Positions 1 to 7,828 of a stretch of 64,000 bases of DNA are shown here, piece after piece. The stretch is from Bordetella ansorpii (lineage in GTDB: Bacteria > Pseudomonadota > Gammaproteobacteria > Burkholderiales > Burkholderiaceae_B): contig NZ_FKIF01000006.1 of the NCBI RefSeq assembly GCF_900078705.1, forward strand, positions 310,001-374,000. The letters are read 5' to 3'. Each line of letters opens with the position of its first letter. Within the stretch, counting starts at the first letter, position 1. The notes beneath the pieces are model-generated. The model searched no databases, was not told the DNA's origin, and worked only from the letters and a program-made list of their open reading frames with translations. The translations under genes were made by a program, and so were the position numbers.

Positions 1-380
1 TTCACCACCTTGAACGGCCTGCCCTGGCGGTCGCGGACGGGGTTGTAGCTGGCCTGCAGCCAGACCTCGTGGCCGTCGTGCGCCACGCGCCGGTAGCGCC
101 CGGCGTCGTGCATGCCCTCGCCCAGCCGGCGCCAGAATTCGGCGTAGGCCTCGGATTCGCGCACGTCCTCGTCGACGAACATGCAATGATGCTGGCCGAC
201 GATCTCGTCCAGGTCGTAGCCCATGGTGTCGAGGAAGTTCTGGTTGGCCGCCAGCACGTGGCCGCCCAGATCGAACTCGATGACCGCCTGGGAGCGGTGG
301 ATGGCCTCGATCTGGCCGTACAGGTCAGCCAGATGGCGCTGGCGGGTACGGCCCAGAATGTTGTCCAGGAAGCGCGACAT
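1..380 (-). CDS. PAS-domain sensory protein, N-terminal part (runs off the window)
   Basis: Reading leftwards from an ATG at 380 gives MSRFLDNILGRTRQRHLADL and then a PAS fold: a segment reading AVIEFDLGGHVLAANQNFL, followed by MGYDLDEIVGQHHCMFV and VWLQASYNPVRDRQGRP. This is the pattern of PAS S-box domains at the front of Aer-like chemoreceptors and some kinases. A good ribosome site (GGGAGG, 9 nt before the ATG) supports this start. The effector half lies outside the window, so whether it is a chemoreceptor, kinase or cyclase cannot be told; chemoreceptors with this start are common in the group. Another frame here is also open but has no recognisable content. Confidence 0.75.
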   Translation of the reverse strand, partial: MSRFLDNILGRTRQRHLADLYGQIEAIHRSQAVIEFDLGGHVLAANQNFLDTMGYDLDEIVGQHHCMFVDEDVRESEAYAEFWRRLGEGMHDAGRYRRVAHDGHEVWLQASYNPVRDRQGRPFKVV

Positions 381-562
381 TTGCACACCCCTCCCCCGGG
401 CATGCCGGAGCGTTCATGGAATTCACCGTACTGCAATTTCTGGATGTTGTAGATGAAACATATCTTGTCAATCAAAGATGAACATCAGGGTTATCGCTAA
501 CACCGGATCTCGATTTTGATTCATTGACATACGCCCCCGCGGAGGATGCGAGGCCGCGCCCC

Positions 563-1939
563 TCAGTCTTCGCGGCCCTTGGGCAGGCGCGCGCCCAACA
601 GCGCCTGCACCCGGCGGTTGCGGGCCAGCGAGCGTGAATACATCGAATCGGGCCGCAGCCCCCGCGCGATCACGAAGCCGGTGACGCAGGCCAGCATCAG
701 CGGCAGCATGGCCTCGTAGCTCAGCGTCATCTCGAAGATCATCAGGATGGACATCAGCGGCGCGTGCGTGGACGCCGCCAGCAGCGCTCCCATGCCGACC
801 ACCGCATAACTGCTGACCGACGACACCGAGCCCGCCGGCAGCATGCCGTGCAGCGCGGCGCCGTACAGATGGCCCATCGCCGCGCCCACGAACAGCGTGG
901 GGGTGAAGATGCCGCCCACCGCGCCGGAACCGACGCTGCCGGCCGTGGCCACGATCTTCATCAGCAGCAGGATGGCCACGGCCTGCCAGGCCCACGGCTG
1001 GTGCAGCATGGAATTGACCACGCTGTAGCCGTTGCCCCACACTTCGGGCCAGCCGATGGAGATGGCGCCCACCACCAGGCCGCCCGCCGCCAGCCGCGCC
1101 CACAACGGGCGGACCAGGCGCGTGAAACCCTGCTTGGCGCCATCGAGCAACGCCAGGTAATACGGCGCCGTGACGCCGGCCAGCAGGCCCAGCCCCAGGT
1201 AATTCAGCACCTCCCAGCCCGACACGAAGTCGAAGGCAGGCATGTGATAGACGGCGTCGTAGTTCAGCAACTGGCGCGTGACCATGTTGGCCGCCACCGA
1301 CGACACGATCAACGGCACCAGCGTGGCCGACGACACCGCGCCGTAGACGATCTCCGATACGAACAACGCCCCCGCGATGGGCGCGTTGTAGGCGGCGGTG
1401 ATGCCCGCGGTGGCGCCGCAGGCCACCAAAAGCCGCAGATGACCGGGCGGCAGCACCAGGAAGCGGCCCAGCACCGAGGACAGCATGGCGGCCAATTGCA
1501 CCATCGGCCCTTCGCGGCCGATGGAGGCGCCCGAACTGATCGAACTGAGCGACGCCATGCTGCGCGCCAGCGTCTGGCGCAGGCCGACGATGCCGCGGCC
1601 CAGCGCGATGGCTTCCATGTAGTCGCCCGCGCCGCGCCGGGGAAGCCGCGTGTTGGCCCATTGCAGGATCAGCCCCGCCACCACGCCGCCCGATGCGGGC
1701 AAAAGCAGCCGCTCCCACCAGGCCAGGCCGCGCGCCAGGGACACCATCCCGTGCGCGGGCGCGCCGCCGAGCCACGCCTGCACGAATTCGAGCGACTCGC
1801 GGAAGGCCACGGTGGCCAAGGCCCCCAGGATGCCGGCCACGGCGGCCGCCAGCAGCGTGGCGGGCAGGCGGTCGGCGACGAGTTGGCGCCGTACCCAGGC
1901 GGCGCCGGGTACGCGCCACGGTTTCAGCGGCGGGAACAT
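563..1939 (-). CDS. clcB: ClcB-like voltage-gated chloride channel / H+/Cl- exchanger
   Basis: A 458-residue inner-membrane protein of the CLC family with about ten hydrophobic segments. The family signatures are visible: GREGPMVQLAA, with the glutamate that gates chloride in CLC proteins; GGIFTPTLFVGAAMGH, the GxFxP chloride-binding stretch; and a late MYSRSL tyrosine. The first motif reads GAGDYMEAI instead of GSGIPE, as in ClcB-type proteins, so the pore serine is not conserved in its usual form. No C-terminal CBS domain is present. The frame is open for 38 more codons upstream, but the start at MFPPLKPW is preferred because the extra residues are not channel-like. It probably supports acid resistance or chloride homeostasis. 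Confidence 0.85.
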   Translation of the reverse strand: MFPPLKPWRVPGAAWVRRQLVADRLPATLLAAAVAGILGALATVAFRESLEFVQAWLGGAPAHGMVSLARGLAWWERLLLPASGGVVAGLILQWANTRLPRRGAGDYMEAIALGRGIVGLRQTLARSMASLSSISSGASIGREGPMVQLAAMLSSVLGRFLVLPPGHLRLLVACGATAGITAAYNAPIAGALFVSEIVYGAVSSATLVPLIVSSVAANMVTRQLLNYDAVYHMPAFDFVSGWEVLNYLGLGLLAGVTAPYYLALLDGAKQGFTRLVRPLWARLAAGGLVVGAISIGWPEVWGNGYSVVNSMLHQPWAWQAVAILLLMKIVATAGSVGSGAVGGIFTPTLFVGAAMGHLYGAALHGMLPAGSVSSVSSYAVVGMGALLAASTHAPLMSILMIFEMTLSYEAMLPLMLACVTGFVIARGLRPDSMYSRSLARNRRVQALLGARLPKGRED

Positions 1940-2222
1940 GGGCCGGAATTGTAGTCTCCGTCGCAACGGAACGTATCGAATTGCGCCTCTGCTGACGGCA
2001 GGACAGCAGGGGGGGAGCCGCACGGGAAACAGCCGCTTACGCCTCGTAGCCAAACCCTAGCCTGCCGGATGGCGTCGCGCTCAGAATGGTTTCCAGCCCT
2101 GCCTGCGGGGCATCGCCCGGGTGCCCCTTGCAATGCAACGTACCCGCTGGCCGTGCATTGCAACCAGGCAGCCTTCGCAACTCCCGCGGCGCGGCGCGCC
2201 GCTTCGGACAAGGAGCCAGACA

Positions 2223-2540
2223 ATGTCTAATCTTCGCCATGCTCTCTCGGACGCCAAGCTCGAAGAAGCCAAGGAATCGGTGCAATCGCTGCTGACGCGC
2301 GTGGACCAGTTGCTGGAATCGAATGCAGCCCACGCCGAAGACGCGGCCCGTGGGGTGGCCCACCGCGTCAAGCGCCAGGCACACGGATTGCGGCGCATGG
2401 CCCGGTCGCGCAACGTCAAGCGCGTCGCTGCCCGCACCGACCGCTACGTGCACCGGAACGCCTGGAAATCCATCGGCCTGGCCGTGGTGGTCGGCGTCGT
2501 GGCGGGCGCCCTGTCGTCGGCGACCGCCCTGCGCCGCTGA
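2223..2540 (+). CDS. DUF883 (ElaB/YqjD-like) membrane-anchored protein
   Basis: A 105-residue protein made of a charged helical region (residues 1-80, rich in Ala, Glu, Arg and Leu) and a C-terminal membrane anchor, AWKSIGLAVVVGVVAGALSS. This layout is typical of the ElaB/YqjD/DUF883 family, whose E. coli members anchor to the inner membrane and can bind ribosomes in stationary phase. AAGGAG lies 7 nt before the ATG, which decides the start over an upstream in-frame ATG. The ClC channel gene diverges from it across a 283-nt gap. The next gene also encodes a small glycine-rich membrane protein, 61 nt downstream, so the two are probably co-transcribed. Confidence 0.85.
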   Translation: MSNLRHALSDAKLEEAKESVQSLLTRVDQLLESNAAHAEDAARGVAHRVKRQAHGLRRMARSRNVKRVAARTDRYVHRNAWKSIGLAVVVGVVAGALSSATALRR

Positions 2541-2601
2541 AGCGCGACCGGACTGGCGCCGTGCCGGTCCCCGCGGCGGCGCTCACGGAAAGGAGCGTTC
2601 C

Positions 2602-3162
2602 ATGTCTTTGATCGTCGCTGCACGCTTTGAGACCTTCCCCGCCGCGGAAGAGGCGGCCCGCAAGCTGTTCGCCTGCAATTTCCCCGAGGAGGCGGTGAAC
2701 ATCTTCTTCGTCAACCCGCCCGGCTGGCACGACCGCCATCCGCTGGGTGGCGACCGCACCGCCGACCCCGACGCGCGGGGCGCCAGCAAGGGCGCCCTCA
2801 TGGGCGCCGGCCTGCTGGCCACGCTGGGCGCGGCCGTGGGCGCGGGCATCCTGTTCGCGCTGGGCAGTACCGGTTTCGAACTGGTGGTCGCCGCAGGCTT
2901 GGGCGCCTACGTCGGATCGTTGATGGGCGCCATGCGCCGCGCGGGCCGCCGCAGCAAACGCCAGCCCGGCCACCCGGACGTACAGGTGCGTCCCTCGGGC
3001 GTGCTGGCGGCCGTGCAGGTGTCGCCGCAACAGGAAGCGCAGGCAGCGCAGATCCTGCGCGACGCGGGCGGCGTGGACGTGGAACGCGCAAATGGCCGCT
3101 GGCGCGACGGCAAGTGGGTCGACTTCGATCCGGTGCAGCCGCCCCAGCCGGAACCTCACTGA
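2602..3162 (+). CDS. Hypothetical glycine-rich membrane protein
   Basis: A 186-residue protein of unknown function. Residues 1-50 look like a small globular domain (VAARFETFPAAEEAARKLF, then NIFFVNPPGWHDRH). The middle holds two glycine/alanine-rich hydrophobic stretches (GALMGAGLLATLGAAVGAG and ELVVAAGLGAYVGSLMG) that resemble glycine-zipper hairpins. The C-terminal part again looks cytosolic (VLAAVQVSPQQEAQAAQILR) and ends in a WRDGKWVDFDP tail. The two ends resemble halves of a ferredoxin-like domain split by the membrane hairpin, as seen in many small stress proteins of Burkholderiales. AAGGAG precedes the ATG. It likely belongs to the same transcript as the DUF883 gene. Confidence 0.7.
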   Translation: MSLIVAARFETFPAAEEAARKLFACNFPEEAVNIFFVNPPGWHDRHPLGGDRTADPDARGASKGALMGAGLLATLGAAVGAGILFALGSTGFELVVAAGLGAYVGSLMGAMRRAGRRSKRQPGHPDVQVRPSGVLAAVQVSPQQEAQAAQILRDAGGVDVERANGRWRDGKWVDFDPVQPPQPEPH

Positions 3163-3331
3163 CGAAGCCTGCGCGCGGTCTGGCGTAAACCAGGACTGCG
3201 CGCGGTTCTTTGTATAAGTACAATACCAACCTCAGACGCCGCTTTGCGGCGCCCTCGCCGTTCCCCCATTCCCCCGCCTCCCGCACCGCCTCGCGCGATG
3301 CGCGTCCGGCGCTTCGCGCTTTACCCGTGGC

Positions 3332-4510
3332 ATGCCGCAACAAGATGCTTTCGACTTCAAGAAGATCGCCATTCCGGCGTTCGGCCCCTCCCTTTTCTAC
3401 GGCCTGAGCAACGGCGCCATCATGCCGGTGGTCGCCCTGACCGCGCGCGAACTGGGCGCCTCGGTGGCGGTGGCCGGGCTGATCGCCGCGCTGATCGGCA
3501 TCGGCTCGCTGATCAGCAACATCCCTTCGGCCCTGCTGACTGAACGTTTCGGGGAAAAGCGCGCCATGATGGGCGCCGCGGCGTTGAGCATCGCCGGGCT
3601 GCTGATGGCCATCATCGCGCCGCACGTCTGGGTGCTGGCGGTGGCCATGTTGATGCAGGGCGTGGCGCAGTCGGTGTTCCAGCTGGCGCGGCAAAGCTAC
3701 ATGATCGAGATCGTGCCCCTGCACCTGCGTGCCCGGGCGCTGTCCACGCTGGGCGGCACGACGCGGATCGGCACCTTCGTCGGCCCGTTCGCCGGCGCGG
3801 CGCTGATCCATTTCCTGGGGCTGGACGGCGCCTATTGGGTCGCCACCGCCGCCATGCTGGTCGCCGGCCTGATCGCCATGACCGCTCCCGACATGGAACC
3901 CAAGGAAACCGGCGGCGCCAACGGCCCTCGCGTGGGCATCGCCCAGGTCGCTCGCAGCCACGGCCAGGTCTACATGACCCTGGGCGTGGGCGTGATGCTG
4001 GTCAGCGCGCTACGGGCCTCGCGGCAGGTGGTCATCCCGCTGTGGGCCGACCACCTCGGCCTGGACGCCACCACCACGTCGCTCATCTACGGCCTGGTCG
4101 CGGCGGTGGACATGTCCGTGTTCTATCCGGCGGGCAAGGTGATGGATCTGCGCGGCCGCGTCTGGGTGGCCTTGCCATGCGCGCTGCTGATGGGAGGCAG
4201 CCTGATGGCGATTCCGCTCACTGGGGGAATGATCAGCTTCATCCTGGTGTCCTTGCTGCTGGGGTTCGGCAACGGCATCGGTTCGGGCATCGTGATGACC
4301 CTGGGCGCGGACTCGGCCCCGCCCGCCGCGCGCGCCCAGTTCCTGGGCATCTGGCGCTTCATGGCCGACCTGGGCACCAGCGGCGGCCCGGTCGCGCTGT
4401 CGGGACTGACCGCCATGGCGTCGCTGGGCGCGGCGTCCTTCGGAGTCGGCACCCTGGGACTGATCGCCGCCGCGGTGTTCTGGCGATGGTTGCCGAGACG
4501 CGTCTCCTGA
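3332..4510 (+). CDS. MFS transporter
   Basis: A 392-residue transporter with about twelve hydrophobic segments. The loop between segments 2 and 3 reads LTERFGEKRAMM, a form of the MFS A-motif. Residues LARQSYMIEIVPLHLRARALS match the second conserved loop of drug/metabolite MFS exporters. The second half has the weaker repeat YPAGKVMDLRGRVWVALP. The substrate is not predictable. The start is the first ATG of the frame, although no strong ribosome site is visible. The 169-nt gap before it has an AT-rich patch (TTTGTATAAGTACAATA at about 3209-3225) that could be its promoter. No regulator gene lies next to it. Confidence 0.85.
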   Translation: MPQQDAFDFKKIAIPAFGPSLFYGLSNGAIMPVVALTARELGASVAVAGLIAALIGIGSLISNIPSALLTERFGEKRAMMGAAALSIAGLLMAIIAPHVWVLAVAMLMQGVAQSVFQLARQSYMIEIVPLHLRARALSTLGGTTRIGTFVGPFAGAALIHFLGLDGAYWVATAAMLVAGLIAMTAPDMEPKETGGANGPRVGIAQVARSHGQVYMTLGVGVMLVSALRASRQVVIPLWADHLGLDATTTSLIYGLVAAVDMSVFYPAGKVMDLRGRVWVALPCALLMGGSLMAIPLTGGMISFILVSLLLGFGNGIGSGIVMTLGADSAPPAARAQFLGIWRFMADLGTSGGPVALSGLTAMASLGAASFGVGTLGLIAAAVFWRWLPRRVS

Positions 4511-4584
4511 GTCGGAAAAACCTCATATTTCAAAACAATACTAGCTGTTATACTCGAATTGTTTATGGTCGTTGAATTATAAAT

Positions 4585-4709
4585 TTCAGAATACTGACTT
4601 TATCCTGAACGTGGCGCCACGCAGAATGCAGTCACCGGGAACGCAACGAGCCGAGGCGGAATACGCCGCCCGGGTTCGCTCCCTGGACTGATGACCGAGG
4701 AGGTCCGCC
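4585..4709 (+). promoter_or_regulatory. Leader of first DUF4148 gene, duplicated at 5228-5355
   Basis: This stretch can be aligned with 5228-5355, upstream of the paralogous gene. Shared blocks in the same order are GGAATAC or AGAATAC, TTTATCCT, GCAGAATGCAGTC or GCAGAATTCAGTC, CGGGAA, and a final GGACTGATGACC followed by the AGGAGGTC ribosome site. An AT-rich stretch (4520-4590) lies just upstream. Preserved blocks between otherwise diverged leaders suggest selection on the untranslated region, for example for message stability or control. Both leaders also carry an out-of-frame ATG 19 nt before the real start. Confidence 0.5.
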
Positions 4710-5084
4710 ATGCAAACCCTTACCCTGACCACCGCAGCCCTGACGCTATCCGCCCTGATCGGTGCCCCCGCCCACGCGGACAACGTCGAACCCAACAACA
4801 CCCCGTTCCAGGGCGTCTACAGCCGGCACGATGCCGGCGCTGCCGACCGCGCCCAGATCAAGGCAGACCTGGCCCATGCCAGGGCCCACGGCCTGGTGTC
4901 CAACGTCGAACCCAACAACCTGCCCTTCCAGGCGGCCGCGCAGGCCGGCAAGACCCGCACCCAGGTGAAGGCGGAGCTGGCCGAGGCCCATGCCCGAAAC
5001 CAGGTCTCGAACGTCGAGCCCAACAACCTGCCTTTCCAGGGCAGGTCCCGCCCCGCGCCTGCGCAGTTGGCCAGCAACCGGTGA
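4710..5084 (+). CDS. Secreted DUF4148-type repeat protein, copy 1
   Basis: A 124-residue exported protein. Residues 1-23 are a Sec signal peptide ending in AHA. The mature part has three copies of a unit built around NVEPNNxPFQ (starting near residues 25, 65 and 101), separated by helical stretches such as KTRTQVKAELAEAHA. That helical pattern matches DUF4148, a family of small periplasmic proteins confined largely to Burkholderiales, with no known biochemical role. GGAGG lies 6 nt before the ATG. The neighbouring gene at 5356 is a paralogue sharing repeat number, signal peptide and leader. Confidence 0.75.
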   Translation: MQTLTLTTAALTLSALIGAPAHADNVEPNNTPFQGVYSRHDAGAADRAQIKADLAHARAHGLVSNVEPNNLPFQAAAQAGKTRTQVKAELAEAHARNQVSNVEPNNLPFQGRSRPAPAQLASNR

Positions 5085-5119
5085 CCCTGCCGTGCCAGTT
5101 CCGCCTGGCATGCGAACGC

Positions 5120-5140
5120 GGCGGGCCCTTGCGGCCCGCC
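5120..5140 (+). terminator. Possible weak terminator hairpin after DUF4148 copy 1
   Basis: GGCGGGCC and GGCCCGCC-type arms (5120-5127 and 5133-5140) can form an 8-bp GC-rich stem with a five-base loop 36 nt after the stop codon. There is no run of T behind it (GTGAGGGATTTCG follows), so it may stabilise the message or attenuate rather than terminate fully. An AT-rich promoter-like region follows before the second copy. Confidence 0.35.
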
Positions 5141-5227
5141 GTGAGGGATTTCGCCCGGCCATTGGCCCAAAAACGTTGATATTAAAAGATACAAAACTCC
5201 ATTTGTTGATTTTTTGGAATAATCATT

Positions 5228-5355
5228 TTCGGAATACAGGGTTTATCCTTAGTTCTGTGCGGAGCAGAATTCAGTCCATCGGGAAACAAACACGAACCTT
5301 GACGGAAATGACCCGCCAGATTCGGTCCCAGGACTGATGACCAAGGAGGTCTACC
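5228..5355 (+). promoter_or_regulatory. Leader of second DUF4148 gene, duplicated from 4585-4709
   Basis: Homologous to the leader of the first copy, with the same ordered blocks (GGAATAC, TTTATCCT, GCAGAATTCAGTC, CGGGAA, GGACTGATGACCAAGGAGGTC). The region just upstream (5175-5227) is AT-rich and probably holds the promoter. Each gene therefore seems to carry its own promoter and leader rather than forming an operon. Confidence 0.5.
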
Positions 5356-5739
5356 ATGAAAGCCCTTACCCTTACCGCCGCCGCCCTAGCCATGTCGACC
5401 CTGATCGGCGCCACCGCTTACGCCGCCGACAACGTCGAACCCAACGACACCCCCTTCCAGGGCGTCTACGGCCAACCCGACAGCAACGTCACCCGCACCC
5501 AGGTCGAAGCCGAACTGGCCCAGGCAAAAGCGAACGGCCTGGTGTCGAACGTCGAGCCCAACGCCCAGCCCTTCCAGGCCGTTGCCCGGACCGAATCGGC
5601 CGGCAAGACCCGCGACCAGGTGGTTGCTGAACTGGTCCAGGCCCGTGCCCGCGGCCTGGTGTCGAACGTCGAACCGAACGACCTGCCCTTCCAGGGCGCC
5701 TACCATCCGGCGCCTTCGCAACTGGCCAGCGGCGAATAA
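5356..5739 (+). CDS. Secreted DUF4148-type repeat protein, copy 2
   Basis: A 127-residue paralogue of the preceding protein. The signal peptide (MKALTLTAAALAMSTLIGAT... ending AYA) is followed by three NVEPNxxPFQ units, and the helical spacers read VTRTQVEAELAQAKANGLV and KTRDQVVAELVQARARGLV. Its spacers are closer to the DUF4148 consensus than those of copy 1. AAGGAGG lies 7 nt before the ATG. A terminator hairpin follows at 5775-5815. The preserved motifs with diverged spacers indicate an old tandem duplication kept under selection. Function unknown; periplasmic location is expected from the signal peptide. Confidence 0.78.
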   Translation: MKALTLTAAALAMSTLIGATAYAADNVEPNDTPFQGVYGQPDSNVTRTQVEAELAQAKANGLVSNVEPNAQPFQAVARTESAGKTRDQVVAELVQARARGLVSNVEPNDLPFQGAYHPAPSQLASGE

Positions 5740-5774
5740 GCAAGACCAGGCAACACCGGCGAATGAACCGCGCA

Positions 5775-5815
5775 CCCCGAAAGTCGGACATCGATCCAAC
5801 CTTTGGGGTGTTTTT
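5775..5815 (+). terminator. Rho-independent terminator after DUF4148 copy 2
   Basis: CCCC(G)AAAG at 5775-5783 pairs with CTTTGGGG at 5801-5808, giving an 8-bp stem with one bulged base, followed directly by TGTTTTT. It lies between two converging genes, 36 nt after the DUF4148 stop and 30 nt before the 3' end of the DMT transporter gene. Confidence 0.7.
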
Positions 5816-5844
5816 CATGGCGGAGCTTGACGAGCGATCCCAGC

Positions 5845-6726
5845 TCAAGGCAGCGCCCGTGATCGTGTCGCCAGAAAAAGGCCGAGGCAGACCAGCGCCA
5901 AGGCGAGCATCACTTCCGCCGCAGGGAGCCGCTTGCCGAGCAATGCTTCGAGCACGGCGGCCGTGACGGGTCCAAGCGCCTGAAATGCGGCAACCTTGCT
6001 GGCCTCCAGCTTCGCCAAGGCCCAGAGCCAGCAGAAGTATCCGACCCCGCTGGACACGCCGATGAAACCCACCGCCAACCACTGCGGGGGAGTCAGCGCG
6101 GGCATGAGCGGTTCGGATACCGCCAGGCAGTACGCCGACAAGAAGAGAACCGCGGCCAGCATGGCAAGCCGGCACGTCGCCAGCGCGGGGTAACGCCGCA
6201 GGTACGGGCGATACAGCAGGCTGGTGGATGCCCCGATGACCGTGGCGCCCACCGCCGCGGCGATCCCGAACCCCGCCCCCCGGACCGTGCCCGCGGCGGC
6301 TGGCGCCGCGAGCAGCAGGTAGGCCACCCCGCCGAAGGCCATCGCGATCCCGGCCGAGCGCCACGCGTCGAACCGTTCTCGCCGCGCCATGACGGCCAGG
6401 CACATCGTCATCAATGGCATCGTCGAGAAGACCAGCGCGCACGTCGTGGCCGGCACCGAGATCAGCGCATGATTGAGCAACAGGATCAGGATGGCGAACT
6501 GGAAGATCCCCAGCACGGCAATGCCGACGGCGTCCCTTGGGGCATACGAGGGAAAGCGCGCCCGGTGCAAGGGCAGGAGCAGGACCAGGACGCCGATCAG
6601 ATAGCGCAGGAATGCCAGCGTTGCGGGCGGCACATCCGGGGAAACCATCCTCGTCAGGACCATCGCCGCCCCCACGAGCGTTCCCACCGCCGCGGCGGCC
6701 GCCAGCGCGTCCAGGTCCTTGCCCAT
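5845..6726 (-). CDS. DMT-family transporter with two EamA domains
   Basis: A 293-residue inner-membrane protein with ten hydrophobic segments in two EamA halves (about residues 10-140 and 155-290). The second half has the usual GYFCWLWALAKLEASKVAAFQALGPVTAAVLEALLG pattern, where sister proteins export amino acids or metabolites. Its start is only 8 nt after the stop of the MarR-GNAT fusion gene, so the two form one transcript under the palindromic operator at 7730. A transporter paired with a MarR-type acetyltransferase fits a detoxification or metabolite-export pair, but the substrate is unknown. Confidence 0.82.
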   Translation of the reverse strand: MGKDLDALAAAAAVGTLVGAAMVLTRMVSPDVPPATLAFLRYLIGVLVLLLPLHRARFPSYAPRDAVGIAVLGIFQFAILILLLNHALISVPATTCALVFSTMPLMTMCLAVMARRERFDAWRSAGIAMAFGGVAYLLLAAPAAAGTVRGAGFGIAAAVGATVIGASTSLLYRPYLRRYPALATCRLAMLAAVLFLSAYCLAVSEPLMPALTPPQWLAVGFIGVSSGVGYFCWLWALAKLEASKVAAFQALGPVTAAVLEALLGKRLPAAEVMLALALVCLGLFLATRSRALP

Positions 6727-6734
6727 TGCTCAGT

Positions 6735-7703
6735 TCATGCCGTCGCGGCGCTCACCGCGCGCCTGCGTGTGAACTGCTGCTCCGTCACGACGCTTCCCCA
6801 TTGCTGGCCGACCTCCTGGCAGGTCAACTCGAATCCCAGCGCCTCGTACAGCCGGCGCGCCGCCGCCAGGCCCTCGAACGTCCAAAGCTGGATCGAGGGA
6901 AAGCCGAACTGATCGCAGAACCGCACCGCTTCGGTCAGCAGGCGGCGGCCGATCCCGGACCCTCGGCAGCCGTCGTCCAGAATGAACCATCTCAGATGCG
7001 CCTGATGGTTGCCCAGGTCTTCGCCGTCTATGGCGATCGAACCCACGATGCGCTCATTGAGCACCGCGGTCCAGACACGGTTGCAAGGCGCCCCCAATCT
7101 GCCGGCGAACTCGGCGACGCCCGCCGCAACCTGGCTCTCGAAGAACTGGCCGAATCCCGCATGCCTGGAATAGAAGGCTGCGTGCATCTCGGCCATCCGG
7201 CCGATGAGCCCCGGCCGGTATCCCTGTTCGATCCTGACGGGATCGCCAGCGGGAGCACTGGCGGCCTGACGAGCCGCTCTCAGCGCACGGGCATATTCGG
7301 CAAGTCCCTGGGCGACAGCCTGCTGCTGCGAGGGATTGAGATGCCGCATCGCCGTCACGACCTGGCGCCTGCCGAACGCGTGGATGTCCTGGACCGACGC
7401 CCGTCCCCTGGGCGTCAGCACCAGTTGCTTCTGGCGCGCATCCGCTGGCGCGGGCTCCTCGGCGATTTCTCCCGCGGCGATGAGCTTTGCCAGCATGCGG
7501 CTGATGCTCGACTTGTCCAGCCCCAACGCCACGACGAGCTGCGCCGCGGTGGTCGCGCCCCGGCCGTCGATCTCCAGCAAGGCATGCACCGCCGAGGCCG
7601 AATAGGACGTGCCGGCCAGGGTCGGCTGCATGAATCCCAGCTCTCTCACCAGGGTGCGAGAAGCCGAACGGATCTCGTCGACGGACTTCTGGGACATGGA
7701 CAC
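6735..7703 (-). CDS. MarR-type HTH / GNAT acetyltransferase fusion protein
   Basis: About 322 residues with two domains. Residues 1-140 are a MarR winged helix (SYSASAVHALLEIDGRGATT, LGLDKSSISRMLAKLI, then the wing DARQKQLVLTPRGRA). Residues 155-315 are a GNAT acetyltransferase with the acetyl-CoA loop CRGSGIGRRLLTEAV and the late LYEALGFE motif. Such fusions are known in proteobacteria and are thought to regulate genes in response to an acetyl acceptor. A GTG start at 7703 is chosen because GGAGGA lies 6 nt before it; an ATG six bases downstream (7697) is the alternative. It leads an operon with the DMT transporter and is probably autoregulated through the palindrome at 7730-7743. Confidence 0.82.
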   Translation of the reverse strand: MSMSQKSVDEIRSASRTLVRELGFMQPTLAGTSYSASAVHALLEIDGRGATTAAQLVVALGLDKSSISRMLAKLIAAGEIAEEPAPADARQKQLVLTPRGRASVQDIHAFGRRQVVTAMRHLNPSQQQAVAQGLAEYARALRAARQAASAPAGDPVRIEQGYRPGLIGRMAEMHAAFYSRHAGFGQFFESQVAAGVAEFAGRLGAPCNRVWTAVLNERIVGSIAIDGEDLGNHQAHLRWFILDDGCRGSGIGRRLLTEAVRFCDQFGFPSIQLWTFEGLAAARRLYEALGFELTCQEVGQQWGSVVTEQQFTRRRAVSAATA

Positions 7704-7729
7704 GATGCTTCCTCCATAGTTGGTCAATA

Positions 7730-7743
7730 CAACTTATAAGTTG
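7730..7743. promoter_or_regulatory. Palindromic operator of the MarR-GNAT operon
   Basis: CAACTTATAAGTTG is a perfect 14-bp palindrome 26 nt upstream of the MarR-GNAT start, within an AT-rich stretch. A second, partial repeat GTTGCAATATACAAC overlaps its right side (7740-7754). Size, symmetry and position fit a MarR-family operator used for autoregulation. Confidence 0.6.
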
Positions 7744-7828
7744 CAATATACAACCAAATAGGGAAGAGGCATCCCGGGGCGGCAGGGATTGCCCATAGGA
7801 CAAACCCTGATGACGGCTGCACAGGCCC

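Noticed and set aside
3173-3215. Repeated CTGCGCGCGGT near 3170 and 3200 as a possible operator or terminator
   Set aside because: A direct repeat with a weak hairpin and no clear T run in the right place; too little to call.
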